From NCBI GenBank assembly GCA_035496935.1, contig DATJED010000005.1, positions 24,619 to 88,618 of the forward strand: 64,000 nt of DNA. The letters are read 5' to 3'. Origin of the DNA: Pseudopedobacter sp035496935 (GTDB lineage: Bacteria; Bacteroidota; Bacteroidia; Sphingobacteriales; Sphingobacteriaceae). The notes below the pieces were generated by a model, which did not search any database, was not told the DNA's origin, and worked only from the letters and a program-made list of their open reading frames with translations. Below, piece after piece: positions 52,017-61,262 of the stretch (positions within the stretch are counted from its first letter, which is position 1; each line of letters opens with the position of its first letter). A program made the translations under genes and the position numbers.

Positions 52017-53528
52017 CTATATAAACTTATTTACCGCATCTAAATACGCACTGGCCGATGCCATCACAATGTCTGTACTAAAGCCGTAGCCGTTGTAATG
52101 CTTTTCGTTATGTTTTATGCGCATATTCACTTTACTCACATCATTACTTCCGCCGTGAATGGCATCGATATGGAAATCCTTTATGGAAATTTCTTTATCG
52201 ATAATTGAATTGATGGCTTTAATAGTTGCATCAACCGGACCATTACCCGAAGAAACTGCCTCTTTCAATTCTCCTCTGATGTCTAATTTCACGATCGAAG
52301 TCGGCAACAACGGATCGCCACACATTACTTGCAATAACTTAACGGTAACACCTGCTTTATAATTACGTTCAGATCCCTCACCGCTCATTAAAGCCAATAA
52401 ATCATCGTCTTTAATTTCTTTTTTGCTATCGGCAACTATTAAGAAACGTTCGTAAACGTCATCTAAGTTAATTTTATCGATTACGTAACCCAATCTTTCT
52501 AAGTGGTGTTTTAAGGCATGGCGACCGCTTCTGGCTGTCAAAATAATTTCTGACGAATCTATACCAACATCCTCTGGATTGATGATTTCATAGTTCTCGC
52601 GATGTTTCAACACACCATCTTGATGAATCCCTGAGCTATGCGCAAATGCATTTTTACCAACAATTGCTTTGTTTGGCTGCACTGGCATACGCATCATTCT
52701 GCTCACCATTCCGCTTAACTCGTAAAAATGTCTAGAGTTAATTTTGGTATGCTTATTCAAAGTTTGATGCGTTTTTAAAATCATCGCAACTTCCTCTAAA
52801 GAAGTATTTCCGGCTCTTTCGCCAATTCCGTTAATGGTACACTCCGCTTGGCGGGCACCATTTTGAATTCCGGCGATGGTGTTTGCAGTTGCCAAACCTA
52901 AATCGTTATGACAGTGCACAGAAATAATTGCTTGGTCAATGTTTTTAACATGATCCATCAAGTATTTGATTTTTGCGCCATATTGATCTGGCAAGCAATA
53001 ACCGTTTGTATCCGGAATGTTTACTACTGTTGCACCGGCTGCAATAACAGCTTCCACCATTTGTGCTAAAAACGCATCATCTGCCCTACCGGCATCCTCG
53101 GCATAAAATTCTATATCCTCTACAAAACGCTTTGCATATTTTACCGCATCAACGCCACGTTGTAAAATATCTTCGCGGGTGCTGTTGAACTTATATTTGA
53201 TATGCATATCCGAAGAACCAATTCCCGTGTGGATACGTGGTCTCTTAGCATATTTTAAAGATTCAACTGCAGCGTCAATATCTTTTGTATTTGCTCGGGT
53301 TAAGGCACAAATTATCGGTTCTTTAACCGCCTTAGAAAGCGCAACTACACTTTCAAAATCTCCCGGACTTGAAATTGGGAAACCCGCTTCAATCACATCA
53401 ACACCCAAAGCTTCCAAACGCAGTGCAATTTCTATCTTTTCAGATGTTGTCAACTGGCAACCAGGCACTTGTTCTCCGTCTCTAAGTGTGGTATCAAAAA
53501 TGTAAATGCGATTTGGATCGTGTAACAT
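52017..53528 (-). CDS. leuA: 2-isopropylmalate synthase
   Basis: 503 residues. Catalytic IFDTTLRDGEQVPGCQL, VSVHCHNDLGLATANT and NGIGERAGNTSLEEV lie in the TIM barrel, and GIHQDGVLKH is in the linker. The C-terminal regulatory domain (about 385-503) binds leucine in known homologues. It condenses acetyl-CoA with 2-oxoisovalerate. The ABC-ATPase gene lies 42 bp upstream in the same direction. Confidence 0.96.
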   Translation of the reverse strand: MLHDPNRIYIFDTTLRDGEQVPGCQLTTSEKIEIALRLEALGVDVIEAGFPISSPGDFESVVALSKAVKEPIICALTRANTKDIDAAVESLKYAKRPRIHTGIGSSDMHIKYKFNSTREDILQRGVDAVKYAKRFVEDIEFYAEDAGRADDAFLAQMVEAVIAAGATVVNIPDTNGYCLPDQYGAKIKYLMDHVKNIDQAIISVHCHNDLGLATANTIAGIQNGARQAECTINGIGERAGNTSLEEVAMILKTHQTLNKHTKINSRHFYELSGMVSRMMRMPVQPNKAIVGKNAFAHSSGIHQDGVLKHRENYEIINPEDVGIDSSEIILTARSGRHALKHHLERLGYVIDKINLDDVYERFLIVADSKKEIKDDDLLALMSGEGSERNYKAGVTVKLLQVMCGDPLLPTSIVKLDIRGELKEAVSSGNGPVDATIKAINSIIDKEISIKDFHIDAIHGGSNDVSKVNMRIKHNEKHYNGYGFSTDIVMASASAYLDAVNKFI

Positions 53529-53570
53529 GTTATTTATTTATTATCCGCTTAAAGCGGGATTAAAACTTTA

Positions 53571-55115
53571 TTACTCAACAATTGAGTATGCTTCTTCTAA
53601 AACTTGTTCTTTAATTATTTCTTCGTTGGCGATTACCTCGCCGTTCTTTAGCACTATTTTTTTTGTTAAACAGCTGGGCAATTGTGCCTCAAAATGTCCA
53701 ACGTAAATTATCGTCATTCCGTGACGACTAAATTCATCAACCAGTTGGTTAAAATAAGCTGTTTGTTGCTTATCCAAGCCTTGGCAAGGCTCATCCAAAA
53801 TTAATAATTCCGGATTTTTTATCACTGTACGAGCCAGTAAAACCAAGCGTTGTTTGCCCAAAGGCAATGAACTCAATAAGTCTTTTTTATACTCGGTTAA
53901 ACCGAAATATGCTACCAAATCATCAACATGTTTGGCTTTGGTGTAAGGCAATTGTTGAAACAAACCCACAGAATCATAAAGACCCGATGCTACGCTATCC
54001 CAAACGGTTGCATTTGCATCAAAATACCAATGGAATTCTGGCGATATTAAACCGATGTGCTGTTTAATGTCCCAAATGCTTTCTCCGCTTCCTCTTTTTT
54101 TACCAAACAGATAAAGCTCGTTAGCGTAAGATTGCGGATGGTCGCCGTTAATTAAACTTAACAAAGTTGATTTGCCTGAACCGTTATGTCCTTGCAACAA
54201 CCATTTTTCGCCAGCTTTAACTTCCCAATTGATATTTTTCAAAACCTGCTTATCACCATAACTGATGTTTACATCCGCCATTTTGGCAATTTGGTTGGAA
54301 CTATAAACCGGCGATTGTCTTAAAAATTCTGGAAGCGTTCTTTCAAAATCTTCCTTAACAATTGTTGTCTCTTTTGGCTCATCCAATTGTATCAGTTTGC
54401 CATTTTCAATTTCGGCAAATCGGTTGATACAGGTTGGCAATTCTTCATCATTGCTGATTAAGATTAATGTTACACCTGCTTTAGCTATTTCATCCAACAA
54501 AATGTTTAAACTTTTGCGAGAAGCTACATCCAAGCCGGTGTAAGGTTGATCGATAATGAGCAATTGTGGCTTTAACCATAACGCTTTTACCAACTGTAAT
54601 TTCTTGTGTTCGCCACTTGATAATTCTATCAGTTGCGAGTTTCTTAACCTCGAAAAACCGAGTGCTTCCACCAATTTTTCGGCATCATTAAAATTTAAAT
54701 TTTCTTCTTTACCAAAATGCGCTAATTCTGCATTTACGGTTAAAGTTTCTTTTGCTTGCTGGCTGGTGTAACGTTGCTGATAATAAAAGTTTGCAACGCC
54801 TTCCACATTTTTAAATTGATACCAACTCTCAACATATAAAACTTGAGCGGACAAATTGCTTTCGGTATCAAAGTTTATTTTTACTTCTCCGCTAGCATTT
54901 TGTTTACTGGTAAGGATTTTAGCTAAAGCTGTTTTTCCGCTTCCGCTTTTTCCTCCTAAAACCCAGTTTTCACCAAAATTGATTGTCCAGTTTAAATCAG
55001 AAAAAACTGATTTATTTTGAAACCTCAATGATAAATCAGAAATATAAACAAAAGCTTCATCTGAATCCCCAAAAGGAGACTTTGATTGGCCATTGTTCAT
55101 ATTCCGATTGTTCAT
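53571..55115 (-). CDS. Tandem ABC ATPase (ModF-like), no membrane domain
   Basis: 514 residues with two ABC domains. The first has Walker A GGKSGSGKTALAKIL, signature LSSGEHKKLQL and Walker B LLIIDQPYTGLD (Gln in place of the usual Glu). The second has Walker A QGHNGSGKSTLLSLI, a degenerate signature SLPLGKQRLVLL and Walker B LLILDEPCQGLD. There are no membrane helices. It resembles ModF/PhrA-type soluble ATPases more than ABC-F translation factors. Its place between ilvC and leuA in the same direction makes co-expression with the branched-chain genes likely. Role unknown. Confidence 0.82.
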   Translation of the reverse strand: MNNRNMNNGQSKSPFGDSDEAFVYISDLSLRFQNKSVFSDLNWTINFGENWVLGGKSGSGKTALAKILTSKQNASGEVKINFDTESNLSAQVLYVESWYQFKNVEGVANFYYQQRYTSQQAKETLTVNAELAHFGKEENLNFNDAEKLVEALGFSRLRNSQLIELSSGEHKKLQLVKALWLKPQLLIIDQPYTGLDVASRKSLNILLDEIAKAGVTLILISNDEELPTCINRFAEIENGKLIQLDEPKETTIVKEDFERTLPEFLRQSPVYSSNQIAKMADVNISYGDKQVLKNINWEVKAGEKWLLQGHNGSGKSTLLSLINGDHPQSYANELYLFGKKRGSGESIWDIKQHIGLISPEFHWYFDANATVWDSVASGLYDSVGLFQQLPYTKAKHVDDLVAYFGLTEYKKDLLSSLPLGKQRLVLLARTVIKNPELLILDEPCQGLDKQQTAYFNQLVDEFSRHGMTIIYVGHFEAQLPSCLTKKIVLKNGEVIANEEIIKEQVLEEAYSIVE

Positions 55116-55157
55116 TTTATAAAATATATTTTAAATTCTCTTGCGAGGATTTAATGG

Positions 55158-56639
55158 TTAAGCCGTTTTAATAGATTTCATTGCGGTCATTGCTTTACGC
55201 AATTTGGTTCCAACAATTTCTACTTGGTGATTACGTAAAATTTCGTTGATTCTTACCAACTCAACATTATCAACAGCACCGTCTTTACCTTCATTAAAGT
55301 TTTTACCCACTAAATCAGTATCAACTTTTTTCATGAAATCAGCTAATAATGGCTTGCAAGCTTGGTCAAATAAGTAACAACCGTATTCTGCAGTGTCAGA
55401 AATTACACGGTTCATTTCGAATAATTTTTTACGAGCAATTGTATTTGCGATCAGTGGAGTTTCGTGTAAAGACTCGTAGTAAGCAGATTCTGGTTTAATT
55501 CCAGCTTCAACCATTGTTTCGAAAGCCAATTCAACACCTGCTCTTACAAAAGCAACCATTAAAAGGTAGTTATCAAAATATTCTTGCTCGCCAATTTTAA
55601 CATCGCCAGCCGGAGTCTTTTCGAAAGCAGTTTCTCCTGTTTCAGCTCTCCAAGCCAATAAGTTTTTGTCTCCATTAGCCCAATCTTCCATCATGGTACG
55701 ACTAAATTCGCCACTCATAATATCGTCTTGGTGTTTTTGGAATAAAGGACGCATAATGTCTTTTAATTCTTCTGAAATTTCAAAAGCTTTTACTTTTGCA
55801 ACGTTGCTCAAACGATCCATCATACCTGATACACCACCATGCTTTAAAGCTTCTGTAATTACTTCAACACCGTATTGTACCAATTTAGATGCGTAACCTG
55901 CATCAATTCCTTTCTCCACCATTTTATCGAAAGATAAAATAGAACCAGTTTGTAATAAACCGCAAAGAATAGTTTGCTCGCCCATCAAATCAGATTTAAC
56001 CTCAGCCACAAAAGAAGATTTTAAAACCCCTGCTCTGTGACCACCGGTTCCAACGCAATAAGCTTTCGCTTGTGCCAAACCTTTTCCTTCTGGATCGTTT
56101 TCTGGGTGAACTGCAATTAAAGTTGGCACACCGAAACCTCTAACATACTCAGCTCGAACTTCAGAACCTGGGCATTTAGGCGCAACCATAATTACGGTTA
56201 AATCTTTACGGATTTGCATTCCTTCTTCAACAATATTGAAACCGTGAGAGTACAATAAAGTAGCACCTTTTTTCATTAAAGGCATAATTGCGTTAACTAC
56301 CGCAGTATGCTGTTTATCTGGAGTAAGGTTTACTACTACATCGGCAGTTGGAATTAATTCTTCGTAAGTACCAACTTTGAAGTTGTTTTCAGTCGCGTTT
56401 TTCCACGAATCTCTTTTACCTTCGATAGCTTCTTTACGTAAAGTGTAGCTTACATCTAAACCGCTATCTCTTAAATTTAAACCTTGGTTTAAACCTTGCG
56501 CACCGCAACCAACAATTACAATTTTTTTACCTTTTAGGGCTTCCACGCCATCTAAAAACTCGGAATTGTCCATAAAGTCGCAAACCCCTAATTGGTTTAA
56601 TTGTTCTCTAAGAGGTAGTGTGTTGAAATAATTTGCCAT
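55158..56639 (-). CDS. ilvC: Ketol-acid reductoisomerase, class II
   Basis: 493 residues, the long class II form with duplicated knotted domain. The Rossmann motif is KIVIVGCGAQGLNQGLNLRDSG and VAPKCPGSEVRAEYVRGFGVP follows. The cofactor loop contains SYTLRKEAIEGKRDSW, suggesting NADPH. The metal-binding acids are in KSDLMGEQTILCG and in the C-terminal half. It turns acetolactate and acetohydroxybutyrate into the dihydroxy acids. The DinB gene is 31 bp upstream. Confidence 0.97.
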   Translation of the reverse strand: MANYFNTLPLREQLNQLGVCDFMDNSEFLDGVEALKGKKIVIVGCGAQGLNQGLNLRDSGLDVSYTLRKEAIEGKRDSWKNATENNFKVGTYEELIPTADVVVNLTPDKQHTAVVNAIMPLMKKGATLLYSHGFNIVEEGMQIRKDLTVIMVAPKCPGSEVRAEYVRGFGVPTLIAVHPENDPEGKGLAQAKAYCVGTGGHRAGVLKSSFVAEVKSDLMGEQTILCGLLQTGSILSFDKMVEKGIDAGYASKLVQYGVEVITEALKHGGVSGMMDRLSNVAKVKAFEISEELKDIMRPLFQKHQDDIMSGEFSRTMMEDWANGDKNLLAWRAETGETAFEKTPAGDVKIGEQEYFDNYLLMVAFVRAGVELAFETMVEAGIKPESAYYESLHETPLIANTIARKKLFEMNRVISDTAEYGCYLFDQACKPLLADFMKKVDTDLVGKNFNEGKDGAVDNVELVRINEILRNHQVEIVGTKLRKAMTAMKSIKTA

Positions 56640-56670
56640 TTTTCTATTTTATTACTTTATTTATTTTAGA

Positions 56671-57138
56671 CTATTTTTTAATTAATTTTCTATACGCTAA
56701 GGCACAACCAAAATGTATATTATCATGTCCAACTGTAGTGATTAAAATTTCTTCAAAGCTATTCATCTGTGCTTTAAAGGTGGATGTTGCAAACGGAACA
56801 ATTGGACCAAACACCCCCTTATTATAATCTTCCTGAATATTTTTGACGGTTGATATCGCCAGGCTTTTTAACTCTGCAATCTCCTCTTCGTTAATATAAC
56901 GAGAAGGTTTTGAGTCCTTTTTATAATCATCGTTATACTTCACGGCAGATGCATCAGCCAAAATCCCGGTGCGGACGTATGAAAGTGTTTGTGTACTTAC
57001 TACGATGTGACCAAAATTCCAGATGATATTATTATTGAAACCTTCTGGGATTTGATTCAATTCCTCAACCGAAAGCGAATCAACCAGCTGAATGAACGCC
57101 TGACGACTTTGAATAATAAAATTAAAAACTTTCTCCAT
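56671..57138 (-). CDS. DinB family protein
   Basis: 155 residues forming a predicted four-helix bundle of the DinB/YfiT type: FIIQSRQAFIQLVDSLSVEELNQIP, IIWNFGHIVVSTQTL (metal-binding His) and LITTVGHDNIHFGCALAYRKL with further His. DinB-fold proteins are often metal-dependent thiol transferases for low-molecular-weight thiols such as bacillithiol, but most are uncharacterised. Its ATG shares a base with the ilvN stop, and ilvC follows. A metabolic link with the pathway, for example protection of the Fe-S enzymes IlvD and LeuC, would be speculation. Confidence 0.8.
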   Translation of the reverse strand: MEKVFNFIIQSRQAFIQLVDSLSVEELNQIPEGFNNNIIWNFGHIVVSTQTLSYVRTGILADASAVKYNDDYKKDSKPSRYINEEEIAELKSLAISTVKNIQEDYNKGVFGPIVPFATSTFKAQMNSFEEILITTVGHDNIHFGCALAYRKLIKK

Positions 57139-57740
57139 TACATTGTGAATATCTTACTGCCTTTATTTAAATATTGATTTTCTACCACATCCTCACTTGG
57201 TTCAAGTCTCTCAAACTCTCTTAATTTAGAATGGAAACCATCGCTAGCTTTGATAATTGCTACTCGGGCACTTCGAACAAACTCAATTAAACCATACTGC
57301 TGTAGCACTTTTACTAATTTGTCTGTTTCTTCACGATGTCCGGTTGTTTCAAAAACCGTATAATCATTCCGGATTACTACCGCTCTTGCGCCATGCTCAC
57401 GCAATAAACGCTCAACACTTACTTGTTCTGCTATAATATCAGTTGGCACTTTATATAATGCCATTTCTTGCCAAATTACGTCTTGGTTGGTATTGTAATA
57501 AACTTTCAATACTTCCACCTGTTTTTCTAACTGGCGGGCCACTTTACGTACCACTTCCTCGCTCTCGGTAATCACGATATTGAAACGATGAATACCTTCC
57601 ACTTCTGATGGCGATGTATTCAAGCTTTCGATGTTTAACTTTCTGCGGCTAAAGATAATCGCAATTCTGTTAAGTAAACCAATTTGGTTTTCGGTATAAA
57701 CTGTGATGTTATATTCCTGCTTCTCTATATTTGATTCCAT
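57138..57740 (-). CDS. ilvN: Acetolactate synthase small (regulatory) subunit
   Basis: 200 residues. The N-terminal ACT domain, YNITVYTENQIGLLNRIAIIFSRRKLNIESLN, provides the valine feedback site. The C-terminal domain VIRNDYTVFETTGHREETDKLVKVLQQYGLIEFVRSARVAI activates the catalytic subunit. It lies 30 bp after ilvB. Confidence 0.95.
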   Translation of the reverse strand: MESNIEKQEYNITVYTENQIGLLNRIAIIFSRRKLNIESLNTSPSEVEGIHRFNIVITESEEVVRKVARQLEKQVEVLKVYYNTNQDVIWQEMALYKVPTDIIAEQVSVERLLREHGARAVVIRNDYTVFETTGHREETDKLVKVLQQYGLIEFVRSARVAIIKASDGFHSKLREFERLEPSEDVVENQYLNKGSKIFTM

Positions 57741-57770
57741 TTTAAAACCAATTAATTTTTTAGGATTCGA

Positions 57771-59516
57771 TTATTTTAACCTGATTTCGCTTACACTACA
57801 CCCTTGTGGCACCATCGGAAAAACGTTATTTTCTTTTTTCACCATAATTTCTAAAAGATATGCACCTTTATGATTTAACATAGTTGATAACGCATCTTTA
57901 ACTTCAGATCTTTCAGAAATTCTTTGGCCATCTATATAATAGCTCTTCGCCAATGCTACAAAATCCGGACTTTTTATATCTACAAACGAATATCTTCTAT
58001 CGTTAAAAAGCTCTTGCCATTGCCGAACCATTCCTAAAAACTGATTATTTAAGATAATAATTTTAACATCAATACCGGTTTGCATAATGGTTCCTAATTC
58101 CTGCAAAGTCATTTGAAAACCACCATCACCAATAATGGCAACTACATCTTTATCTGGAGCGCCAAATTTAGCTCCGATAGAAGCTGGTAAAGCGAAACCC
58201 ATAGTGCCTAAACCACCACTGGTAATATTGCTACGAGTATTGTTGAATTTAGCATATCGGCAAGCCACCATTTGGTGCTGGCCAACATCCGTTACAATTA
58301 CGGCGTCGCCATTTGTAAGTTGGTTTAACTGATTGATAACTTCGCCCATAGAAAGTTCACCTTCTGTTGGATTAATTTCGGCATCAATACATTGCTCCAT
58401 CTCTTGCTTGTCAAAATCCCGGAATTTTTGTAACCATTCTGTATGAGATTTTTTCTCCACAAGTTCGGTTAACATCGGTAACGTTTCTTTACAATCACCC
58501 CAAACAGGAACAGTAGCTTTTACGTTTTTATCGATTTCGGCAGGGTCAATATCTAAATGAATAACCTTTGCTTGTTTGGCATATTTATCTAAACGACCAG
58601 TAACTCGGTCATCAAAACGCATCCCAATTGCAATTAAAACATCGCACTCGTTGGTCAAAACATTCGGACCGTAATTGCCATGCATCCCTAACATCCCAAC
58701 ATTTAACGGATGATCTGTTGGAATTGCACCGGCACCCAAGATAGTCCAAGCAGATGGAATACCCGCTTTTTCAACAAAGGCTTTAAACTCCTGCTCGGCA
58801 TTTCCCAATAAAATTCCCTGTCCGAATAACACAAAAGGTTTTTTTGCCGAATTAATTAAATCCGCTGCTTCCTGTACGTAGCTTTTTCTTACAACAGGTT
58901 TTGGTTTGTAGCTGCGTACATGTTCGCATTTTTTGTAGCCAAAGTACTCGGCTAATTGAATCTGTGCATTTTTAGTAATATCAACTAAAACAGGCCCAGG
59001 CCGCCCTGTTCTTGCGATATAAAATGCTTTTGCCATTACTTCTTCAATTTCAGAAGCATCAGTAACCTGGTAGTTCCATTTGGTAACGGGAGTGGTAATA
59101 TTGATTACATCTGTTTCCTGAAAAGCATCAGTTCCTAAAAGATGTGCGAAAACTTGCCCTGTGATGCATACCATTGGCGTACTATCGATTTGCGCATCTG
59201 CTAAACCAGTAACTAAATTAGTAGCACCCGGACCGCTGGTGGCAAATACTACACCCACTTTGCCCGATGTACGAGCATAACCTTGTGCGGCATGAGTTGA
59301 ACCTTGCTCGTGACGAACCAAAATATGGTTTATCCGATCGTTATAATCATAAAGCGCATCGTAAATTGGCATGATTGCGCCCCCCGGATAACCAAAAATG
59401 GTATCAACGCCTTCTTCAATCAACCCGTTCAGTAAAATCTGAGAACCGGTAATGGTTGAAACCGCTTTTGGTTTTTGTTTCTCTGTTTTATTTTTTTGTA
59501 TTTCAAGAGTATCCAT
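57771..59516 (-). CDS. ilvB: Acetolactate synthase large (catalytic) subunit
   Basis: 581 residues of the ThDP family. GYPGGAIMPIYDALYD and the activating Glu in VRHEQGSTHAAQGYA are at the N terminus. The ThDP/Mg motif GDGGFQMTLQELGT...NNQFLGMVRQWQ is near 470. It condenses pyruvate with pyruvate or with 2-oxobutyrate, the first common step of valine, leucine and isoleucine synthesis. It forms the holoenzyme with IlvN. Confidence 0.97.
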   Translation of the reverse strand: MDTLEIQKNKTEKQKPKAVSTITGSQILLNGLIEEGVDTIFGYPGGAIMPIYDALYDYNDRINHILVRHEQGSTHAAQGYARTSGKVGVVFATSGPGATNLVTGLADAQIDSTPMVCITGQVFAHLLGTDAFQETDVINITTPVTKWNYQVTDASEIEEVMAKAFYIARTGRPGPVLVDITKNAQIQLAEYFGYKKCEHVRSYKPKPVVRKSYVQEAADLINSAKKPFVLFGQGILLGNAEQEFKAFVEKAGIPSAWTILGAGAIPTDHPLNVGMLGMHGNYGPNVLTNECDVLIAIGMRFDDRVTGRLDKYAKQAKVIHLDIDPAEIDKNVKATVPVWGDCKETLPMLTELVEKKSHTEWLQKFRDFDKQEMEQCIDAEINPTEGELSMGEVINQLNQLTNGDAVIVTDVGQHQMVACRYAKFNNTRSNITSGGLGTMGFALPASIGAKFGAPDKDVVAIIGDGGFQMTLQELGTIMQTGIDVKIIILNNQFLGMVRQWQELFNDRRYSFVDIKSPDFVALAKSYYIDGQRISERSEVKDALSTMLNHKGAYLLEIMVKKENNVFPMVPQGCSVSEIRLK

Positions 59517-59582
59517 AATCTCTTTTATTTATTTTTTGTTTGAAACCAATTCTTTCAGTTCACTACAATTTGTAATGATAAC

Positions 59583-61262
59583 TTAATCCTCATCAGTAAC
59601 ACAACCTTCTGTCGCGTTTTTAACTAATTTAAAGTATTTATATAAAACGCCACTTTTGACGGGTGGTTCTGGCTGTTTCCACTCGTTTCTTCTTGCTGAT
59701 AATTCTTCGTCAGAAATCAAAACGTTCATGGTGTTTTTAGTGGCATCAATTTCAATTAAATCGCCATCATTAATTAGAGCGATATTACCACCTTCAAACG
59801 CTTCTGGCACAATATGTCCAACTACAAATCCGTGAGTTCCGCCAGAAAAACGGCCATCAGTAATTAAAGCTACAGAAGCACCTAAACCTGCCCCAAAAAT
59901 TGCAGACGTTGGTTTTAACATTTCCGGCATACCTGGTCCTCCTTTTGGTCCAGCGTAACGGATGACCACTACATCGCCCGCTTTCACTCTCCCGGATGAA
60001 ATACCGTCAATCAGTTCAAATTCGCCATTGAAAACCCTTGCTGGACCGGTAAATTTCTCTCCTTCTTTACCGGAAATCTTAGCTACACTACCTTGCTGAG
60101 CGATGTTTCCATAAAGCATTTGCAAGTGTCCGGTTTCTTTGATCGGTTTTTCTAAAGGAAAAATTACCTTCTGTTTATCAAAATCTAGATCAACAGCTTC
60201 GGCTACGTTTTCAGCAACGGTTTTACCGGTTACCGTTAAACAATCGCCATAAATCAATCCTTTTTTCAGTAGATATTTCATTACCGCCGGCGTTCCACCG
60301 ATATCATGAACATCTTCCATCATGTATTTGCCACTTGGCTTCAAATCGGCAATTACTGGCGTTTTATCGCTAATATCTTGAAAATCTTTAATGCTTAAAT
60401 CTACGCCTACAGATTTTGCCATAGCAATCATATGCAATACTGCGTTTGTTGAACCACCTAAAACCATAATTACCACCATTGCATTATGAAATGCTTTGCG
60501 GGTCATTATATCTTTTGGTTTTATGTCTTTCTCTAAGAGAATTTTGATGTATTTTCCTGCTTCTAAACATTCATCTTTTTTCTCCTGACTTAAAGCCGGG
60601 TACGAGGAGCTGTAAGGTAAACTCATTCCCAAAGCTTCAATCGCAGATGACATCGTGTTTGCCGTATACATTCCGCCACAAGCACCTGCACCTGGGCAAG
60701 CATGTTCGATAACGCCCTGATAATCTTCTTCGCTGATGTTTCCGGCAAGTTTTTGCCCTAAGGCCTCAAAAGCAGAAACAATGTTTAAAGATTGGCCTTT
60801 ATAATGACCTGAGTGAATGCTTCCGCCGTAAACCATAATAGCCGGGCGGTTTAAACGAGCCATCGCCATAATGGAACCCGGCATATTTTTATCACAACCG
60901 GGAATGGTAATTACGCCATCGTAAAAATGACCGGCGCAAACAGCTTCAATAGAGTCGGCGATTAAATCACGCGACACCAAAGAATAGCGCATGCCTTCTG
61001 TACCGTTTGTTAAACCATCACTAATTCCAATAGTGTTAAAGGTTAAGCCCACCAAATTCTCTTTCCATACGCCTTTTTTAACAATTGCGGCCAAATCGTT
61101 CAGGTGCATATTACAGGTGTTACCATCATAACCCATGCTTGCTATTCCTATCTGGGCTTTTGATAAATCTTCGGTGGTTAAGCCCAAACCGTACAACATT
61201 GCTTGTGTAGCAGGCTGCGTTTTATCCTGCGTAAATATTTTACTGTATTTATTTAATTCCAT
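59583..61262 (-). CDS. ilvD: Dihydroxy-acid dehydratase
   Basis: 559 residues. The Fe-S cluster cysteines lie in IPGCDKNMPGS and HACPGAGACGGMYTANTM, with the substrate motif MVYGGSIHSGHYKG and the C-terminal TDGRFSGGTHGFVVGHI. It dehydrates the dihydroxy acids to 2-oxo acids. It overlaps the ilvE stop by one base and precedes ilvB by 66 bp. Confidence 0.97.
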   Translation of the reverse strand: MELNKYSKIFTQDKTQPATQAMLYGLGLTTEDLSKAQIGIASMGYDGNTCNMHLNDLAAIVKKGVWKENLVGLTFNTIGISDGLTNGTEGMRYSLVSRDLIADSIEAVCAGHFYDGVITIPGCDKNMPGSIMAMARLNRPAIMVYGGSIHSGHYKGQSLNIVSAFEALGQKLAGNISEEDYQGVIEHACPGAGACGGMYTANTMSSAIEALGMSLPYSSSYPALSQEKKDECLEAGKYIKILLEKDIKPKDIMTRKAFHNAMVVIMVLGGSTNAVLHMIAMAKSVGVDLSIKDFQDISDKTPVIADLKPSGKYMMEDVHDIGGTPAVMKYLLKKGLIYGDCLTVTGKTVAENVAEAVDLDFDKQKVIFPLEKPIKETGHLQMLYGNIAQQGSVAKISGKEGEKFTGPARVFNGEFELIDGISSGRVKAGDVVVIRYAGPKGGPGMPEMLKPTSAIFGAGLGASVALITDGRFSGGTHGFVVGHIVPEAFEGGNIALINDGDLIEIDATKNTMNVLISDEELSARRNEWKQPEPPVKSGVLYKYFKLVKNATEGCVTDED

